A DNA stretch of 64,000 nt, from positions 1-64,000 of the forward strand of contig CAVJIN010000004.1 of the NCBI GenBank assembly GCA_963649615.1. The letters are read 5' to 3'. How positions within the stretch are numbered: position 1 is the first letter of the stretch; each line of letters begins with the position of its first letter. The notes beneath the pieces were generated by a model. The model ran no database searches. It saw nothing but the letters and a program-made list of their open reading frames with translations, and was not told the origin of the DNA. Below, piece by piece: positions 59,948-64,000 of the stretch. Origin of the DNA: UBA9732 sp963649615 (GTDB taxonomy: Bacteria > Spirochaetota > Spirochaetia > Sphaerochaetales > Sphaerochaetaceae). Position numbers and translations under genes: made by a program.

Positions 59948-61371
59948 AAGAGGCCAAGAAAAGGTCTGTGTTAAAGGGCATTTTCATAACTCTAATTCTC
60001 ATTATTGCTTTTTGTCTTACTGGATGTACTTCTGTTAAGGCTCTAGTTAAGTCCAGTTTTTCTGGACTTCCTATTTGGGTTTATAATCCTCAATTTGGAG
60101 TGGATTCTTCGAGAGTTTCTTTTGTGGGGCAAGGAAGAGCGGAAACAGAGAGACAGGCAGAATTGCTTGCATACTCTGACATTATTTCTCAGCTTTCTTC
60201 TTATCTTGGTGTTTCTCTTGGTCAAGAACAATACAGGGAATTGAGTGTGCTTGGTACCATAAACGAGTTTCAACTGACTGTCTATGACATTTCTAATGCT
60301 TATGTGGAAGGTCAAATTGAGGTTTATGTTAGAGTTGTTGCAGATTCCGCTTTACTTATAGAAGCTAGCTCGGAAGAAACAATCAGAAAGAATGAAACAT
60401 CAGAAAAGGTTGAAAGCTTAGTTCTTCAAGGGGATGAATACATTAAAGATGGTCAGGACTTAAAAGGAGTTTCTAGTTATTTACAGTCCATGATTTTATC
60501 TTATGAACAAGATTATATTTTAGAAGAATACTCTTATAACACAATTTGCGAAGAGGTTAAGGATATACTTAATTCTATATCTATTACATTGATATCTCAG
60601 GACAAGGAAAATGCAAATTGTACGGTGCAAGTTACAAGGAAATCGGTATTGGTGTCCTCTAGAGTAAAGACTGCAGATATTAAAGCTTCGTACGAGGCTA
60701 TAGATGTCACGGGGGCGCTTTACAGTGACGCTTTCATTTATTCAACAGATGACATGGGCAATGTGGCTTTTAGCTCTCTCAATTTTACTATGGTGAGAGA
60801 AGGCTCTGTGCTGTTTAGTCTGGATTTGGATGATGAGCTTAATGCTCTAGAGTCTTCCACGAATGCAAATACCGCACGTGAATTGAAAAGTTTGGTGGAC
60901 TCTAAGACTGTGAGCTTTGATTATGACCGTAAATATTCGTTGGGTACTATTGCAGTTGCGGTGGTTGAGCATGATTTGATGGGCTATATTACAGGAAATA
61001 AGAACACAGCTGACTACATTGTGTTGTGCCTGACTTCAGATGGTGCAACTGCGCAGGCATACTACGCCCTTTCAGATCAAGAAGCCGATATTCTTTATGA
61101 CTACGTGCAAACTCGTGGAAGTTGCGATTGTCTTTTGGTGTGTAGATTTGGGCAAACTAATACTATAGAGTCTTCTAATGGCATATTTGTTACTGTTGAA
61201 GGTACAGGGATTCTGTATAGTACAGACCTTTCAAAGGGAATTCAAACCCTTTATGAGAGCGGAATAATTTATGCCTCGGGTTCTGGTGAAACACAAGAAA
61301 ATGCTACTTCTCAGGCTTACTTAAAGTTAGCCGATATCATTTACTCATTATTAAAGGCTGTTTATGTTTAA
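59944..61371 (+). CDS. LPP20-like lipoprotein
   Basis: Probable outer-membrane lipoprotein of 475 residues. The lipobox is CLTGC with the lipidated Cys at 28. It is followed by GLPIWVYNPQ and FVGQGRAETERQAELLAYSDI, the LPP20 domain pattern. Residues 175-300 look like a further beta/alpha unit, and the last part again has a QENATSQAYLKLADI stretch like LPP20, so the domain may be duplicated. GGGGGTGAG lies before the ATG. It overlaps both neighbours (4 bp and 8 bp). Function unknown. Confidence 0.75.
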   Translation: MKEAKKRSVLKGIFITLILIIAFCLTGCTSVKALVKSSFSGLPIWVYNPQFGVDSSRVSFVGQGRAETERQAELLAYSDIISQLSSYLGVSLGQEQYRELSVLGTINEFQLTVYDISNAYVEGQIEVYVRVVADSALLIEASSEETIRKNETSEKVESLVLQGDEYIKDGQDLKGVSSYLQSMILSYEQDYILEEYSYNTICEEVKDILNSISITLISQDKENANCTVQVTRKSVLVSSRVKTADIKASYEAIDVTGALYSDAFIYSTDDMGNVAFSSLNFTMVREGSVLFSLDLDDELNALESSTNANTARELKSLVDSKTVSFDYDRKYSLGTIAVAVVEHDLMGYITGNKNTADYIVLCLTSDGATAQAYYALSDQEADILYDYVQTRGSCDCLLVCRFGQTNTIESSNGIFVTVEGTGILYSTDLSKGIQTLYESGIIYASGSGETQENATSQAYLKLADIIYSLLKAVYV

Positions 61372-64000
61372 TTTAATTAGAAGAACTCCGTTAGAAGAAT
61401 ACAACGGAGATGGCTTGTTCTATGTCCATGAAAAGACGGGCATGGAGGTTTTTCATATAAAAAACAAAGATCCTGAATTAACCTGTAGTTTTATCTTTTC
61501 AACACCGTCTGAAGATGACAAAGGGGTTGCTCATATTTTGGAACATACGGTTCTTTCGGGCTCTGAGCGTTACCCGGTTAAAGACCCATTTAGCTTAATT
61601 CAGCAATCCAGTCCTAATACTTTTCTAAATGCAGTGACATTTGGGGATAAGACCATGTTCCCGTTTTCTTCTCCTTTGAAGAAAGATTTTGACAACCTAT
61701 TTGACTTGTATGCAGATAGCGTGTTTGCACCACTTCTGAGGAAGAACTCTTTTTACCAAGAAGGAATTAGGCTATTTGATTCTAGGCCCGATGGTGTTGT
61801 CTACAACGAGATGAGCGGATCTAGTGACAATGAAGACTCTATCTTACAAAATGGCCTTTGTAGGGTTTTATTTGAGGGAACTCCATACCAATATGTTTCA
61901 GGAGGAAACCCTCTTGAGATAATTACATTAAGCTATGAAGAATATCTTGCAAGATACAAAAAATGGTACAGTCCAACCAACTGTAAATTGTTTCTGTTTG
62001 GTGATTTTGATACTAAGGAATATTTGGATAAGTTAGAGAACAGATATCTTAAAAAGGCAGAAAAAGGAGAAAGTTTTATTCCTAAATGGGAAAACTATCT
62101 GCAACCACAATTAAAAACAACGGAAAAAGTGGCGTTTTGTCCTTCTAAAGAAGCTTCAAGTGTTGTGCTAAGTTGGCTTACTACTTCTTCAAGTGACCCG
62201 CTAGAAATTCTTACTCTTTCTATTCTTGTTGATATACTTCTTGGAAACCCTGGGGCTCCTCTTTATAAAGCAATAGTTGAGTCTGATTTAGGTGAGGATT
62301 TGAATCCAATGAGTGGAACAAATCCAGATTGTCCGGTTCTTACTTTTACAGTAGGTTTTACAGGTGCAAAACCAAACAAAGCAAAAGAAATTGAGACTTT
62401 TTTGTTAGAAACACTGGCTAGGTTTGTTAAAGATGGCCTGCCAAAAGAAGATGTGGCTGCGGTAGTTAAAAGAAATGAGTATAAACTTCAAGAAATTCCT
62501 GAAGGTTCTGTTCCTTTTGGGCTTGGTACTTGCTTAAAGGCCGCTAGAACATGGCTTAGGGGTAAAACGCCGGAAGAGGGAATTAGAGACTTCCAAAGGC
62601 TAGAAAAATTTAAAAAGTTAATGGAAAGTGGTCATTATCTAGAAGATTGGATGCAAAAAAATCTTTTGGATAATCCTAGACGAGTTCTTTTTAGTACTGT
62701 TTATGACCCAAACTACCAAGAAAGAATCAAGGCTGAAGAAGCCATTAAAATTTGTCAAATGCCTATTCCTTCAATGGAAGAAAAACAAGAGTTTGAGACT
62801 TTTGTAAATACACCAGATTCTCCTGAGGCTATAGCTACAATTGGCCACATTAATAGAGATGATATTGTTCCTTCTTCTCCAAATTTCAAACATAAAATTT
62901 ATAAAACTGAAAATGGAGCTAGGCTCTATGTTTTGCCTTTGTTTACAAGGTCAATTGTCATTCTCAAACAGTTTTTTGATGTCAGAAATCTAAATGAAGA
63001 AGAGCATAAACTTTTACCCGTTTTGACTAGGCTTCTGAATATGTGTGGAACTTTCAAACACAGTTATTCTGAGATTGGAACAGCCTTAAAAATGACTACT
63101 GGAGGGTTCTCAATTAATCTAGAAAACGGTAGGACAGCAAATGAACATAAGCCCATAAGTGGGGTTGTTGTAAAAAGCAAGTTGTTACGGTGTGATTTAC
63201 CTAAAGCACTGGATTTAATTGACGAAATTCTTCTAGATGCAGACCTTAAAGATTGCTCAAAAATTAAGGCTGTTCTTACAGATATTTTAACAGATTACAA
63301 GAACAACTATACATACAATGCTAGCTCATATGCTTCTCTTAGTGCTGCAAGTGTGTTATCGGCTACAGCTATGGAAAGTGAGTATTCCATGGGTACAAAG
63401 AGGTGGTTCTTTGTTCAAGATTTAAAGAATCAAGTAGAAGATAATCCAAAGGCTATGAAGGCTTTGTCAGTACGTCTTACTAAGCTATACAAGAAGATAT
63501 TTACTCAGAAGGCAATGTTTGTTCATATGGGTTGTGAAGAGCCTACAGACGAGTGTTCTCAACTTGTTTTACAGCATATAAATAAGTATCCAAAAGGTAA
63601 GTTGGTAAGGATTTCTAATTATTATGCTAACTTCCAAAATCAGATTAAGGAAAATGTGAAATTAAGTAGGTGTTTTGAAGTGACATCGGGCCCGGCTTTT
63701 AATGCAATTGCTATTGGGTTAGCTGAGCTTACAAAGCGTGAAAAAGTTGCAGCTGGGCTGTTAAGTGACTTAATGACATCGGGATATCTATGGAATACGG
63801 TGCGGGGGAAGAATGGCGCTTACGGGGTGTCGTGTAGCTATGACGAGATTGAGGGGATGATGATGTTTGCGTCCTACAGAGACCCGTGCATTGAGAAGAC
63901 GTTTGAGGCGTTTTTGGAGTCCTTGGAGAGTGGTTTTAGTGATGAAGAGATTGAGTATGGGATTGTGTCGGCGTTAAGTAGGGATATCTTGCTGCCGTAT
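61364..64000 (+). CDS. M16C family metalloprotease (presequence protease-like), partial
   Basis: Zinc protease cut by the window end: 879 codons are present and about 970-1000 are usual. The inverted zinc motif is HILEH (H57, E60, H61), and the third ligand is E149 in VVYNEMSG. The late RGKNGAYGVSC carries the Arg/Tyr substrate-binding motif of M16 C-terminal domains. The family degrades short unfolded peptides in a closed chamber. The ATG overlaps the lipoprotein gene by 8 bp. No signal peptide is seen, so a cytoplasmic location is likely despite the envelope neighbours. Confidence 0.9.
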   Translation, partial: MFNLIRRTPLEEYNGDGLFYVHEKTGMEVFHIKNKDPELTCSFIFSTPSEDDKGVAHILEHTVLSGSERYPVKDPFSLIQQSSPNTFLNAVTFGDKTMFPFSSPLKKDFDNLFDLYADSVFAPLLRKNSFYQEGIRLFDSRPDGVVYNEMSGSSDNEDSILQNGLCRVLFEGTPYQYVSGGNPLEIITLSYEEYLARYKKWYSPTNCKLFLFGDFDTKEYLDKLENRYLKKAEKGESFIPKWENYLQPQLKTTEKVAFCPSKEASSVVLSWLTTSSSDPLEILTLSILVDILLGNPGAPLYKAIVESDLGEDLNPMSGTNPDCPVLTFTVGFTGAKPNKAKEIETFLLETLARFVKDGLPKEDVAAVVKRNEYKLQEIPEGSVPFGLGTCLKAARTWLRGKTPEEGIRDFQRLEKFKKLMESGHYLEDWMQKNLLDNPRRVLFSTVYDPNYQERIKAEEAIKICQMPIPSMEEKQEFETFVNTPDSPEAIATIGHINRDDIVPSSPNFKHKIYKTENGARLYVLPLFTRSIVILKQFFDVRNLNEEEHKLLPVLTRLLNMCGTFKHSYSEIGTALKMTTGGFSINLENGRTANEHKPISGVVVKSKLLRCDLPKALDLIDEILLDADLKDCSKIKAVLTDILTDYKNNYTYNASSYASLSAASVLSATAMESEYSMGTKRWFFVQDLKNQVEDNPKAMKALSVRLTKLYKKIFTQKAMFVHMGCEEPTDECSQLVLQHINKYPKGKLVRISNYYANFQNQIKENVKLSRCFEVTSGPAFNAIAIGLAELTKREKVAAGLLSDLMTSGYLWNTVRGKNGAYGVSCSYDEIEGMMMFASYRDPCIEKTFEAFLESLESGFSDEEIEYGIVSALSRDILLPY

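Noticed and set aside
1..64000. tRNA, rRNA or riboswitch genes
   Set aside because: I looked through the intergenic stretches on both strands and saw no cloverleaf with a GTTC-type loop and no recognisable riboswitch core. A covariance-model search (Infernal/Rfam) would settle this.

Overview
The window looks like the chromosome of a low-GC, host- or gut-associated anaerobic spirochaete (Treponema/Sphaerochaeta type). This is an inference. It rests on the substrate-binding proteins whose signal peptides end in FAQGAQES or YANGASE, an LPP20-type lipoprotein, a GTP-type PEP carboxykinase, and a fermentative gene set with no sign of a respiratory chain. I found no rRNA or tRNA genes, no CRISPR array, no insertion sequences and no prophage. 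Coding density is high, and the longest gene-free stretches are only about 200 bp.

Region 1 (1-24250) is a plant/host-glycan island. It holds an M20 peptidase, a GH36 alpha-galactosidase, a KDPG-type aldolase with a 2-hydroxyacid dehydrogenase, a DeoR-type repressor, an AbgB-like amidohydrolase, GH105 and GH4 enzymes, and a phosphodiesterase leading an Ugp/Mal-type ABC transporter operon. A metallo-beta-lactamase-fold hydrolase follows. A bidirectional LacI-controlled block then carries a GH127-like enzyme, two Gfo/Idh/MocA oxidoreductases and two xylose-isomerase-like TIM barrels. None of the glycosidases has a signal peptide, so oligosaccharides are probably imported and cut inside the cell. 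A recurring box, ATGAGCGAnTTT, lies next to four intergenic promoters around the DeoR gene and probably defines its regulon.

Region 2 (24351-43784) is a 6-deoxyhexose (L-fucose) island. A LacI regulator, an RbsABC-like transporter and FucU face a long rightward operon: fucI, then E2, E3 and a fused E1 of a 2-oxoacid/acetoin-type dehydrogenase complex, a PHP-domain protein, a SrlD-like SDR, a SorE-like zinc dehydrogenase and a rhamnulokinase-like kinase. CG-centred palindromes sit at both promoters. No fuculose-1-phosphate aldolase or lactaldehyde reductase is present. The gene content instead suggests an undescribed route: L-fuculose-1-P, then a deoxyhexitol phosphate, then a 1-deoxyketose-6-P that is an acetoin-like acyloin, then acetyl-CoA plus a tetrose phosphate. 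This is the most interesting candidate system in the window.

Region 3 (43800-64000) is mostly housekeeping. It carries a GGGtGRT protein with its NifU-like partner, an mglBAC galactose transporter, a MATE exporter, serC, a GPH sugar symporter behind a U32 peptidase-family gene, pckG, pepT, two envelope proteins (one an LPP20-like lipoprotein) and an M16C metalloprotease cut by the window end.
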